Position numbers and translations under genes: made by a program. From NCBI RefSeq assembly GCF_900101105.1, contig NZ_FNGA01000001.1, positions 806,001-870,000 on the forward strand: a stretch of 64,000 bases of DNA. The letters are read 5' to 3'. Below, piece after piece: positions 34,424 to 42,944 of this stretch. Position 1 is the first letter of the stretch, and each line of letters starts with the position of its first letter. The notes beneath the pieces are model-generated. The model was not told the DNA's origin and made no database searches. It worked only from the letters and a program-made list of their open reading frames with translations. Source of the DNA: Maridesulfovibrio ferrireducens (GTDB lineage: Bacteria; Desulfobacterota; Desulfovibrionia; Desulfovibrionales; Desulfovibrionaceae).

Positions 34424-35533
34424 TTAGAGTCCCATTGCTTTCATTATGGTCGAGTTGACCTTGTTAACATCATATTTTTCTGCGGCAAGATCACAGCTTT
34501 TTCCGCCCATAGTACGAATCAGTTCGGGGGTGGTGATAAATTTTTCCATAGCCGTTTCAAGGGCAGGAACATTTTTCACCGGAACCAGAAACCCATTACT
34601 ACCGTCAACAACTGTCTCGCGGCAACCGGGAGTGTCGGTGGTGACAATCGCTCTGCCCGTTGACATTGCTTCCAGCACTGAACGGGGAGTTCCTTCTCTG
34701 TACGAAGGCAGTACATATACTGAACAGTTCTCCAGCTCATCGCGCACATCGTCAACAGGGCCGACGCATTCAACCCCGCCGGATTTCCATTTTTCGATTA
34801 CCTGTTCACTGATGGAATCAGGGCCCGGGTCGTGAGGCCCGACAAGTCTGAATTGTGCCTGTGGATATTTTTTCTTCAGGTGTATTGAAGCATGTGCAAA
34901 TTCGCGTACGCCTTTTTCTTTCAGTAATCTTGATATGCACAGAAATACAGGCGCATCATGTTTAACAGGCATGGTACAAAAATGATTAAGGTCAACGCCT
35001 GAACCGTTTGTGATAAAAGTCGGCTTATTTTTTTTGATTATCCCAAGCTTAATAAATAGATTCCGATCATCGGGGTTTTGAAACATAACACCGTTATTCA
35101 TAGCGAGGCCGCAACGGTACATGTTTTTAACCAACTGGAAAAGCAGAGCGCGTTTGCCGCTTGTCTCACCGAAAGCATAGCCAAGCCCGGTTATCATAGA
35201 AAAAATTGAGGGGATTCCGGCCATCTTAGCTGCCAGAGAACCGTAAATTACAGGCTTGATTGTGTAAGATAACACTGCATCAGGCTTAATCTCACGTAAA
35301 ATACGAAATAAAGAATAGACGGTGGCAGCATCTCGCACTGGGTTCATCCCCGTGCGTCTGATCGGGGCCGGAATATATTTAACGCCCATAGCAGCAAGCT
35401 TTTCGGGAACATCCGGGCTGTCTTGAGGCGCAATTCCATAAACTTCATGCCCTGCGCTTTTCATGGCGCGGAGCATGGAGCCTCTAAAATTTATAAGCGA
35501 AGGTCCATATCCACCGATGACAGCTACTTTCAT
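34424..35533 (-). CDS. Glycosyltransferase family 4, PglA-like
   Basis: I take the ATG at 35533 (369 residues), which overlaps the asnB stop as ATGA, over the upstream in-frame ATG at 35581 that would extend deep into asnB. The protein starts MKVAVIGGYGPSLINFRG, has DAVLSYTIKPVIYGS near residue 87, PVFLCISRLLKEKGVREF near 195 and the donor site VLPSYREGTPRSVLEAMSTG (E-x7-E). This resembles PglA, which adds the second sugar to the bacillosamine lipid. Its place directly before pglC supports that, but the donor sugar is inferred. Confidence 0.85.
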   Translation of the reverse strand: MKVAVIGGYGPSLINFRGSMLRAMKSAGHEVYGIAPQDSPDVPEKLAAMGVKYIPAPIRRTGMNPVRDAATVYSLFRILREIKPDAVLSYTIKPVIYGSLAAKMAGIPSIFSMITGLGYAFGETSGKRALLFQLVKNMYRCGLAMNNGVMFQNPDDRNLFIKLGIIKKNKPTFITNGSGVDLNHFCTMPVKHDAPVFLCISRLLKEKGVREFAHASIHLKKKYPQAQFRLVGPHDPGPDSISEQVIEKWKSGGVECVGPVDDVRDELENCSVYVLPSYREGTPRSVLEAMSTGRAIVTTDTPGCRETVVDGSNGFLVPVKNVPALETAMEKFITTPELIRTMGGKSCDLAAEKYDVNKVNSTIMKAMGL

Positions 35534-37491
35534 GAAACATCCCAGTGATCCATCCATGACTGGAATACAAGGATATTCCAAATCCGGTAATGGTTATCTT
35601 TTTCGCCGCTCAGATGTTCGTGCCATGCTTTTTGTACAGTCCTGCCGTTGAAATATCCGTCATCCGCTAAACGTTCCGGTGATAGCAGATTGTCAGCCCA
35701 TTCGCGCAGAGGTCCGCGCAGCCAGTTGTCGATCGGGATACCGAAGCCCATTTTGGGCCGTTCAATGAGATTTTTAGGAACATATTTGTGTAAAATTTTG
35801 CGTAGAGCATATTTACCCTGTCCGTTCTGCATTCTGAGGTGCATAGGCAGCCGCTGAGAAAATTCAACTATCTCATGATCAAGGAAAGGTGCCCTTGTTT
35901 CGAGGCTTACAGCCATTGCCGCGCGATCTACTTTGGTCAGAATGTCATCGGGCAGGTATGTAGCCGCGTCCATAAATTGCATCCATGCGGTAAGGTTTTT
36001 TGTGCTCGGCTGCATAGAATAGTTCTGAAACGGACTGACAATTTCCCGACCGCTCATGACGGTTGTTTCAGGGTTCAGCCAGTTTGACGTGAGGGCTGTG
36101 TAATAATCCGAAGCAGATTCTGCGTCCATGACATGCGCAAGCTTATGCAGTTTCTGTCCGGGCAGTCTCATGCGTAGTTTTTCCGGTATGATAGGTTCGA
36201 GCATATCAAAAAGTTCGTTCAGAGTTTCCGGTGATACTCTTAAGATGGCTTCTGCCATAATTGAACGCAATGATACTGGAAAATGTTCAAGCTTATTCCA
36301 TAAGGAACAGCCCCTGAAATGGCGGTTGTAGCCTGCGAAAAGTTCGTCACCTCCATCGCCTGAAAGGGCAACGGTTACATGTTCGCGGGTCATGCGCGAA
36401 ACAAGGTGTGTCGGGATTTGTGAGGCATCGGAAAAAGGTTGGTCCCATATTTGCGGAATCGAAGGGATAATTTCAAGCGCATCTTTGGGCGAGACATATA
36501 GCTCGGTGTGCTCTGTTCCGATATGCTGTGCTACCAGCTTTGCATCGTTCGCTTCATTATATGCTTCGTCGTCAAAACCGATGGTGAATGTTTTGACAGG
36601 CGAGAGCGCACACTGCTGCATTAGAGATACGATAAGTGATGAGTCAATTCCGCCTGAGAGAAAAGCTCCGAGCGGAACATCCGAGATCATTTCACGCTCG
36701 ACAACTTTCAGGAGCAAATCTTCCAGAGTATCGATTATGTCGGAATCTGGAGCTGTGAATATTTTGCTTTCAGCTTCACGTGCAGAATCAAGAAGAGACC
36801 AATATTCCGCAGGTTCAGAAATGGTTCCGTCGTGAGATACGCTCAGCCATGTGCCGGGCATGAGGACGTGAACATTTTTAAAAATTGTGTGCGGAGCCGG
36901 GACGTAGTGGTAGCGCAGATATGATGAAAGAGAATTACGGTCGACTTTTTTTTCAAAGCCTTCGTAAGTCATGAGCGCTTTAAGCTCTGATCCGAAAAGA
37001 AAAGTATTGCCTTGAGTGGAGTAATAGAGCGGCTTTTCTCCCATGCGATCACGGGCGAGAAACAGTTTGCGTTCCTCACGATCCCAGAGAGCTATGGCAA
37101 ACATGCCACTGAAAGATTTCAGGGCTTTTTCCAGTCCCCATTGTTCGACAGCTTCGAGCATTACCTCGGTGTCGGAATGGCCTCTCCAGCCTTGGAATGT
37201 TGATGTTTTTTCAAGTTCTTCGCGTAGATCGCGGTAACTGTAAATTTCACCATTGTAGGCGGTTACAAACCGGCCCGAACGGCTGGTCATGGGTTGAACG
37301 CCTTCTTCGGTCAGGTCGATAATCGCTAGACGGCGGTGATCAAGGGCTATGCCGGATTCCGGGTCTGCCCATTGTCCTGAACCGTCCGGCCCACGTGAGC
37401 GCTGTGCATACCCCATGCTTTTGGCCATTTGGAGTAGCTGTTCAGAATTCGTACTTTTGGAAAAATCAATAAGTCCGGCGATACCGCACAT
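35530..37491 (-). CDS. asnB: Asparagine synthase (glutamine-hydrolysing)
   Basis: A 653-residue two-domain enzyme. The mature N-terminus MCGIAGLIDFS exposes Cys2 of the class II glutaminase; HRRLAIIDLT and YNGEIYSYRDLRE complete that domain. The synthetase half has GAFLSGGIDSSLIV (PP-loop SGGIDSS), ALSGDGGDELFAGYNRHF and a RAPFLDHEIVEF segment. It could make asparagine, but AsnB paralogues in O-antigen loci often amidate a uronic acid carboxyl. Since this one lies between kdsD and the PglA-like gene, the glycan role is a reasonable alternative. Confidence 0.9.
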   Translation of the reverse strand: MCGIAGLIDFSKSTNSEQLLQMAKSMGYAQRSRGPDGSGQWADPESGIALDHRRLAIIDLTEEGVQPMTSRSGRFVTAYNGEIYSYRDLREELEKTSTFQGWRGHSDTEVMLEAVEQWGLEKALKSFSGMFAIALWDREERKLFLARDRMGEKPLYYSTQGNTFLFGSELKALMTYEGFEKKVDRNSLSSYLRYHYVPAPHTIFKNVHVLMPGTWLSVSHDGTISEPAEYWSLLDSAREAESKIFTAPDSDIIDTLEDLLLKVVEREMISDVPLGAFLSGGIDSSLIVSLMQQCALSPVKTFTIGFDDEAYNEANDAKLVAQHIGTEHTELYVSPKDALEIIPSIPQIWDQPFSDASQIPTHLVSRMTREHVTVALSGDGGDELFAGYNRHFRGCSLWNKLEHFPVSLRSIMAEAILRVSPETLNELFDMLEPIIPEKLRMRLPGQKLHKLAHVMDAESASDYYTALTSNWLNPETTVMSGREIVSPFQNYSMQPSTKNLTAWMQFMDAATYLPDDILTKVDRAAMAVSLETRAPFLDHEIVEFSQRLPMHLRMQNGQGKYALRKILHKYVPKNLIERPKMGFGIPIDNWLRGPLREWADNLLSPERLADDGYFNGRTVQKAWHEHLSGEKDNHYRIWNILVFQSWMDHWDVS

Positions 37492-37497
37492 GCAGGG

Positions 37498-38499
37498 TTA
37501 CCCTCTCGTGGTTTCCGCGAATTTGAGTCTGCCTTTACCAAGCAGATCATGGAGATGGATCATGCCTGAAATTTTTCCGTTCTCATCCACAACGGGAAGA
37601 ACTGTAATTTCTTTAGCTTCCATCAAATCAAGCGCTTGTGCTGCTGACATGTCAGGCGTTACCCGCAACGGGTTTTTAGCCATAACTTCGGAAGCAGGTT
37701 CAGATGAATTCAGTTTGCCTGCACATACTAATCTGCGAACATCCCCGTCGGTGATAACTCCGGCCAGTTTATTTCCGGCTGAAGTGAGGGCAATAAGACC
37801 TAGTTTTCCCGTATCAAGGATGTTCAGAGCTTCGGATAGCAGACAGCTTTCAGGCGCAGAAGGAATATTATCAGTGTGCATCAGTTCGCTTATGCACAGA
37901 GTAAGTCTGCGTCCAAGTGTTCCGCCGGGATGGAATTTTTTAAAATCTATACTGTCAAAATCTTTGTGATCCATGAGGCAGACAGCCAGAGCATCACCTA
38001 GTGCCAAGGCGGCAGTGGTGCTTGCGGTGGGAGCCAGACCGTGGGAACAGGCTTCGCAGGGAACTTTCGCTTCGATGACAACATCGGAGAGGCGGGCCAT
38101 TGTGGATTCGCCGTTGGAAGTAATGGAAATGATCTTTGTTTCAAAGGAACGGATTGCAGGGAGCAGGGAGTTCAGCTCGTCTGTTTCTCCGCTGTTGGAA
38201 ATGGCTATAACCACGTCATCTGACCGGACCATGCCTAAATCACCATGTGCCGCTTCGACCGGATGCAGGAAAAAAGAAGGGGAGCCGGTGCTGGACATGG
38301 TGGCGGCAATTTTGCGGCCGACAAGACCTGATTTTCCAAGTCCTGTAATGATTACGCGTCCTTTGCATCCAGCCAGCATTTCGACAGCTTTAGCAAAGCC
38401 GAGCCCCAGATTTTTTCTAATGGAAGCGAGTCCTTTTTCTTCAATAGCAAGGACTTCACGTCCCCGATCAATGAAATCAGAAAGTTGTTTATCCGTCAT
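37498..38499 (-). CDS. kdsD: D-arabinose 5-phosphate isomerase
   Basis: A 333-residue protein with the KdsD/KpsF layout. The N-terminal SIS domain has GLGKSGLVGRKIAATMSSTG, then FFLHPVEAAHGDLGMV and AISNSGETDEL; FKKFHPGGTLGRRL is its end. Two C-terminal CBS domains follow from about residue 205. It interconverts ribulose 5-phosphate and arabinose 5-phosphate, the first step to Kdo for lipopolysaccharide. It lies six bases before asnB and twelve bases after gspF in the same direction. Confidence 0.92.
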   Translation of the reverse strand: MTDKQLSDFIDRGREVLAIEEKGLASIRKNLGLGFAKAVEMLAGCKGRVIITGLGKSGLVGRKIAATMSSTGSPSFFLHPVEAAHGDLGMVRSDDVVIAISNSGETDELNSLLPAIRSFETKIISITSNGESTMARLSDVVIEAKVPCEACSHGLAPTASTTAALALGDALAVCLMDHKDFDSIDFKKFHPGGTLGRRLTLCISELMHTDNIPSAPESCLLSEALNILDTGKLGLIALTSAGNKLAGVITDGDVRRLVCAGKLNSSEPASEVMAKNPLRVTPDMSAAQALDLMEAKEITVLPVVDENGKISGMIHLHDLLGKGRLKFAETTRG

Positions 38500-38511
38500 T
38501 ATTTGAAATTC

Positions 38512-39723
38512 CTATTTTACGAGGGTTGTCAGGTCGAAAATGGGACCCATGATTGCGACAACGATAAAAGCGATGAGCATACCTATAAACAGCAACAGCA
38601 TTGGTTCAGCCAGCGCAACGACTCGTTTCATAAAGTTATCCACATCGCGTTCAAAAATGGTGCCCATGCGTTGTAGAAACTTACCGAGCTGGCCGGATTT
38701 CTGGCCCGCTGTGAGAGTGAGTATGTAGATGTCCGGGTAAATTTTTTGTTCTGCAAAAACAGAGCTTAAGGTCCGTCCAGTGGCGACTTCTTCTTTTGCT
38801 TCTGCAATTTTTTTCCTGAAAAAAGATGATTTTACGGCTTTGGCAGAGCTTTCCATTCCCTGAACAAGAGGAATTCCCGCATCAAGCTGGAAGCCTAGAA
38901 TGCCTGAAAAACGGGCAAGAGTGCTTTTTTGAACCAGCGGCAGTTTCCAGAGCATGGCATCAACTTTTTCTCTGAATGCAGGCACAGTTTTATATGCGCT
39001 TATTAATGCGAAAATTATGCCGGCAGGAATAATCAGAGCCATGATTCCAAGGTCTCCAAGAGTGTTGCCAAGTGCAACGACGATCTTGGTGGAAGTCGGC
39101 AGCTCGCTTTTTGATGCTTGGAAAATTCCGGTAATTTTAGGGAGAACCGCGGAAAGAAGAAAATATACAGCGCCTAGGCCGATCATAAGAATTACGCATG
39201 GATAAACCATGGCAGTCATAAGTCTGCCGCTTACTTCGGCCCGTTCTTCTTCGTACTGGGCAATGTTTTCAAGGACATCACCGAGCTTGCCGACTGATTC
39301 GGCAACCTGAACCATCCCGACATAAACTGGAGGGAACAGTTTTGGATATTTATCCAGACAGGATGAAAAGCTTTCACCGGATTGAACTGCGTCTCTGATT
39401 TCCATCCATATCCGGCTGGCAAATCCGGAGGTCATACGGGACATCATATCAAGTGACTGTGCCAGAGCGGTTCCGCTTTGGATCAAAATTCCTAAGTAAT
39501 AGAAGGATTCACCAAGTCGTATTTTTCCGCCGATTGTAAGTGACGAGGTAATTGATTTACTAGAGGAAGAATCCTTTTGGGTAGATTTTACCTGCTCCAG
39601 CCGCAAAGGCATAAGCCCTTTACTTTGCAGGGTGGCAAAAGCTTTGGATTGCGAGGAGGCCTCGACGAATCCTTTCTTCTTTTTACCTTCGTTCGTTACT
39701 GCTCTATATTGATAAGTCGGCAT
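38512..39723 (-). CDS. gspF: Type II secretion inner membrane platform protein GspF
   Basis: A 403-residue protein starting MPTYQYRAVTNEGKKKKGFV. It has the GspF/PilC duplicated cytoplasmic domain with FYYLGILIQSGTALAQSLDM and ARFSGILGFQLDAGIPLVQ, and three membrane segments (near 175, 228 and 380). AEPMLLLFIGMLIAFIVVAI is the final one. It forms the platform onto which the GspE ATPase docks. gspC lies upstream in the same unit; the pseudopilin genes are on the opposite strand 4.6 kb away. Confidence 0.9.
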   Translation of the reverse strand: MPTYQYRAVTNEGKKKKGFVEASSQSKAFATLQSKGLMPLRLEQVKSTQKDSSSSKSITSSLTIGGKIRLGESFYYLGILIQSGTALAQSLDMMSRMTSGFASRIWMEIRDAVQSGESFSSCLDKYPKLFPPVYVGMVQVAESVGKLGDVLENIAQYEEERAEVSGRLMTAMVYPCVILMIGLGAVYFLLSAVLPKITGIFQASKSELPTSTKIVVALGNTLGDLGIMALIIPAGIIFALISAYKTVPAFREKVDAMLWKLPLVQKSTLARFSGILGFQLDAGIPLVQGMESSAKAVKSSFFRKKIAEAKEEVATGRTLSSVFAEQKIYPDIYILTLTAGQKSGQLGKFLQRMGTIFERDVDNFMKRVVALAEPMLLLFIGMLIAFIVVAIMGPIFDLTTLVK

Positions 39724-39737
39724 TCCTGCTTAAATTC

Positions 39738-40514
39738 CTACTTGAGTTCAACTACGAGTGACAGGATTTGGCCTTTACGTTCCACGTCAATATAAATAGC
39801 AGATGCTCCGGCCATTGAACCGTATACCTGAAGCAGTTTAGTTGGCCCGTTGATCATTTCTCCGTTGATGCGCATAAGGACATCACCATTTTCAAGACCG
39901 AGTTTACGGAGCATTGAATTCTGTTTGATATTCGTTATGCGGAACCCTTGAGTTTTGCCGTTTTTATTATTGGGTTTAAACAGAGCCTGACTTAGAAATG
40001 CGTTAGGATCTTCAAGTACTGCGGAAGCTTCATTTTTATCAATAGTAAGTTTATTAGTTTTACCGCGGACAAGTTTCAAGCTCTGAACCTGATCCCACAT
40101 GGCAACTTTCTTTTCTTCACGTCCAAATTTCCAGAGTACATACTGAGGCTTAATCTCATCAAGAGTCCAGCCTTCGTAATCTTCTCCTTCACGCAGAATA
40201 ACAGTCTCAGTTTTTATTCTGAACACAGCCATGTCCACTTCACCAGTAATTATGCCGACTAGAGCCCATGTGCTTGGGGTCACGGTGGCTTTTTTCTGGA
40301 TTTCAGCAGGATTATCGAGGCTTAATATGTTGCGTTCAAGGATAATCGCTGAATCTTTTGAAATTTTATCGGCTGTAGAGGTCGTAAAAGATTCACCCAG
40401 AATAGGAGCTGTGGGTAAAGGCTTTGGAATGTATGACGAGACAAGGTATGCAACAGCAAGCCCGAAAGCAAGCGGCCATAGCCATGCCGGAAATTTAGTG
40501 TCTTTAAGCTCCAT
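39738..40514 (-). CDS. gspC: Type II secretion GspC-like protein with PDZ domain
   Basis: A 258-residue protein with a single N-terminal membrane segment (WLWPLAFGLAVAYLVSSYI), a homology-region-like domain (ILERNILSLDNP, then WALVGIITGEVDMAVFRI) and a C-terminal PDZ domain. The PDZ part reads GFRITNIKQNSMLRKLGLEN, then GDVLMRINGEMINGP, near residues 190-258. This order, short tail, single helix, HR and PDZ, is that of GspC, the link between the inner-membrane platform and the secretin GspD. It starts 71 bases after the response regulator gene and precedes gspF by 14 bases. Confidence 0.85.
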   Translation of the reverse strand: MELKDTKFPAWLWPLAFGLAVAYLVSSYIPKPLPTAPILGESFTTSTADKISKDSAIILERNILSLDNPAEIQKKATVTPSTWALVGIITGEVDMAVFRIKTETVILREGEDYEGWTLDEIKPQYVLWKFGREEKKVAMWDQVQSLKLVRGKTNKLTIDKNEASAVLEDPNAFLSQALFKPNNKNGKTQGFRITNIKQNSMLRKLGLENGDVLMRINGEMINGPTKLLQVYGSMAGASAIYIDVERKGQILSLVVELK

Positions 40515-40585
40515 GTCCAGTGAATATCCTGTTCTTATGTAGATCGTAATTTTTTGTTCGAAAGAAACAGCTTAGTGCACGGGCA

Positions 40586-41491
40586 CTATTCTTCATTTTC
40601 AGCGTAAGAATGGTAGTTGTTTTTAATCCACTTGTCCATACCCTTAGTGTCATGGTAAATGTCCAGTCTTATTAGCCTTTTTCTGGCGGTCTTGGCTGAG
40701 CTATAATAGAAAAGGCGTACTTTTCGTGACAATCTTGCACTGAATACGTTTTGAGTACCTTGAACCTTGTGGATATTCATACCCGGAGTGCCGGAGTCCT
40801 GCACATCAAAGCGTATAAGGGTTTCAATAACTTTTTTGAATAGTTTGAACTGGGTTGAATAAAGCTTTTCAAGGTCTGCAATAAAGCTCGGCATAGGCTG
40901 ACTCTTCGTTAGAAGAGATTCAAGAATGTCCGAGACTTTTTCAAATCCCTTACCATCTGATTTTTCTCCTTTGGAAAGAGATTCAAGCCTGCGTTGTTCC
41001 GTCTGGAGTTCTTCAACTTCCTGCTCCAGAAGCTGATGGTATCCTTTGACCTCTTCCATTTCATCCATAAGGGTGCTGATTTTTTCTGCACTTTTTTTAC
41101 TCTTGCCGAGATAAAAGTGAAGCATTCTGAGAAGATGATCCTCAGTAACCGGCTTGGGAATGAAAAAAGTGAAAACATCAGACTGAGCTTCGTCTGTTGC
41201 TTCTGCGTCCATTCCAGTCAACAAAATAACAGGAATATACGGATATTCTTCACGGATAAAGGGAAGTATATCAACTCCGCTTAATCCTGATCCTTCGAAG
41301 TGCACATCGAGCAGAATTACATCCGGTTCTTCTTCGGATTCTTTTAAGAATGCCAGAAAGGAAACAGGATCATAGAAAGATTCATGCTTTTCGAGAAGTC
41401 CGGCTTCGCGAAGAATTGAAACTGTGTATTCATGCAAGCGTGGGTCATCGTCCGCCAATACAAAGAAGAGTTGTTCCTGAACCGGGCTCAT
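40586..41491 (-). CDS. Response regulator with coiled coil and RelE/ParE-like C-terminal domain
   Basis: A 301-residue protein. Residues about 5-125 are a receiver domain: VLADDDPRL (acidic pair), VILLDVHFEGSG (phosphoacceptor Asp) and FFIPKPVTEDHL (switch Lys). Residues about 135-180 form a charged coiled coil (KKSAEKISTLMDEMEEVKGY and on). The last about 90 residues (GMNIHKVQGTQNVFSARLSR, then KVRLFYYSSAKTARKRLIRL and DIYHDTKGMDKWIKN) have the pattern of RelE/ParE/HigB toxins, with a G..W/FS.R...RvrfyY core and a final H-x2-KGM. No DNA-binding domain is seen. The start overlaps the kinase stop (ATGA). Confidence 0.75.
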   Translation of the reverse strand: MSPVQEQLFFVLADDDPRLHEYTVSILREAGLLEKHESFYDPVSFLAFLKESEEEPDVILLDVHFEGSGLSGVDILPFIREEYPYIPVILLTGMDAEATDEAQSDVFTFFIPKPVTEDHLLRMLHFYLGKSKKSAEKISTLMDEMEEVKGYHQLLEQEVEELQTEQRRLESLSKGEKSDGKGFEKVSDILESLLTKSQPMPSFIADLEKLYSTQFKLFKKVIETLIRFDVQDSGTPGMNIHKVQGTQNVFSARLSRKVRLFYYSSAKTARKRLIRLDIYHDTKGMDKWIKNNYHSYAENEE

Positions 41492-42765
41492 GCTGTTTCT
41501 CCTGCGGGAATAGCCCCGGCGGGTCCGAATGTCCCGAGGGGTATAAGTATGGATACTTCGAGTCCTTTTGAACCGAGAGCTTCAGTATTTGAGGCTGAGA
41601 TGTCAAATCCCATGTTGTCTCCGAAAAATTTTACAAAAAGAGTTCCCTGTCCCATAGCTTTGCCTTGTCGTTTTGTTGAAGGGACAGCCCTTTTAAAAAG
41701 ATCCTGCAATCCGTCTTCAGGAACGCCGCCGCCAGTATCCAGAACTCTTATCCTTGCGTTTTTACCTGCGATATCGGCTATTATGGCAAGTCGCGGAACA
41801 TAGGCTTTGAATTCTTCGCTTCCCTTACGGAGCAGTTCTATCTGTCTAAGTTCCATTGCTGTCTGGCTGTTTCTTAAAAGATTTAGCAGTATTTCCCAAG
41901 TTTTGTAACGGTCAATGTAGATTTCTTCTACTCTTGTTTCCCAACCTTTGAAATTGAAAGCGGCATCCAGTTTTTTCTGGAATCTTTTTTTGTCACTATC
42001 AAGATTCTGTTTCAGCAGTTTTGCCAGTTCATCAAGTCCTATCAGTTGAGGTCTGAAGGATAATCTGTTTTCAAGTCCTCGTAAATGTTCCACGATGCTT
42101 TCTTCGAAAGGAGTGACTATCTGATTATACAGTTCTCGCTCTTTTACTTTGGGCAGATCATTAATTATAGTATGAATTTGAGATTTCCATGAATTCTGAA
42201 GGACCATTAATTCATCTTTTACCATGTTCGCCTGTACGATCATGTCGCCGGTAAGCTTTTCGGTGGCAACCATTAGTTCCAGTTGTCTGCGTTTTTGCTG
42301 CTCATCCCGGATGGATTTTTCTCGGGTTATTTTATCTATGTCCGCCGGAGATTTCCGCTTGGTCATAATAAACATAAAAATAATCGCCGTGACGTACAGT
42401 ACCATAAAAGAACGGCTCAAAAATAATTTTGATGAAAAACTTCCTGTCATGTAAAGCAGGCGCGAAAAAATAAAGGCAAAAAAGATATTAAAAAAACCTA
42501 CGTAAGTCATGGTTTCTCTGCCGCCGATACGCCATGAGAAATAAAGACTCGAAACCACCAAGACTATGCAGAAAATGTAATGGCGGATAGGGCTGTCTAC
42601 CATCATGTCGAAAAAAATGTACGCAAATATATAGAAAACAGCGAGGATAGGCAGTCGCCATCCTCCATTTTTAGTAGGACTTAATAACCTTTCGCCTAAG
42701 TTGCGGATGGTTTTCCCGTAGCTGTGTTTTCCCTTTGATTCGGGATTATTTTTTTTGCTTCTCAT
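41488..42765 (-). CDS. Membrane histidine kinase-like ATPase
   Basis: A 425-residue protein with about four to five membrane segments (residues 38-140), a coiled linker, and a C-terminal HATPase domain. The ATPase domain has an N box (WEILLNLLRNSQTAM), a G1 box (VLDTGGGVPEDGL) and a G2 box (GQGTLFVKFFGDN). I see no clear H box with a His-Glu/Asp pair in the dimerisation helix region (residues 165-260). It partners the response regulator by overlap and divergently faces the gsp lipoprotein gene. It probably senses an envelope condition and controls secretion genes; that is an inference. Confidence 0.78.
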   Translation of the reverse strand: MRSKKNNPESKGKHSYGKTIRNLGERLLSPTKNGGWRLPILAVFYIFAYIFFDMMVDSPIRHYIFCIVLVVSSLYFSWRIGGRETMTYVGFFNIFFAFIFSRLLYMTGSFSSKLFLSRSFMVLYVTAIIFMFIMTKRKSPADIDKITREKSIRDEQQKRRQLELMVATEKLTGDMIVQANMVKDELMVLQNSWKSQIHTIINDLPKVKERELYNQIVTPFEESIVEHLRGLENRLSFRPQLIGLDELAKLLKQNLDSDKKRFQKKLDAAFNFKGWETRVEEIYIDRYKTWEILLNLLRNSQTAMELRQIELLRKGSEEFKAYVPRLAIIADIAGKNARIRVLDTGGGVPEDGLQDLFKRAVPSTKRQGKAMGQGTLFVKFFGDNMGFDISASNTEALGSKGLEVSILIPLGTFGPAGAIPAGETA

Positions 42766-42796
42766 GTGACCAGTCGGAGGTTATCCTTTTTTTAGT

Positions 42797-42887
42797 AAGC
42801 CTGATGGGTTCTTTTGCCGTAATACAGCTTTATGAGCAAGGAGGAGTTTTAGATCAGGCTTGACTTTTATAAGCACTCCTCTAGAAC
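42797..42887 (+). promoter_or_regulatory. Divergent regulatory region of the kinase and gsp operons
   Basis: Between the divergent kinase and gsp genes there is a TTGACT -35 box (42860-42865), 16 bases, and a TAGAAC -10-like box (42882-42887) facing the gsp operon. Two inverted repeats frame it: AAGCCTGAT (42797-42805) with ATCAGGCTT (42853-42861), and GAGGAGT (42841-42847) with ACTCCTC (42875-42881). Their right halves overlap the -35 and abut the -10, as an operator would. Confidence 0.4.
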
Positions 42888-42944
42888 CGTTATCTAATAT
42901 CTAATACCTGCTGTTTAATAGAAGTAAAGGATCGGCTGCTTAAT

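Noticed and set aside
40586-41491. A chromosomal toxin-antitoxin pair at the response regulator
   Set aside because: The toxin-like domain is fused to a receiver and no small antitoxin gene adjoins it; the neighbour is a full-length kinase.
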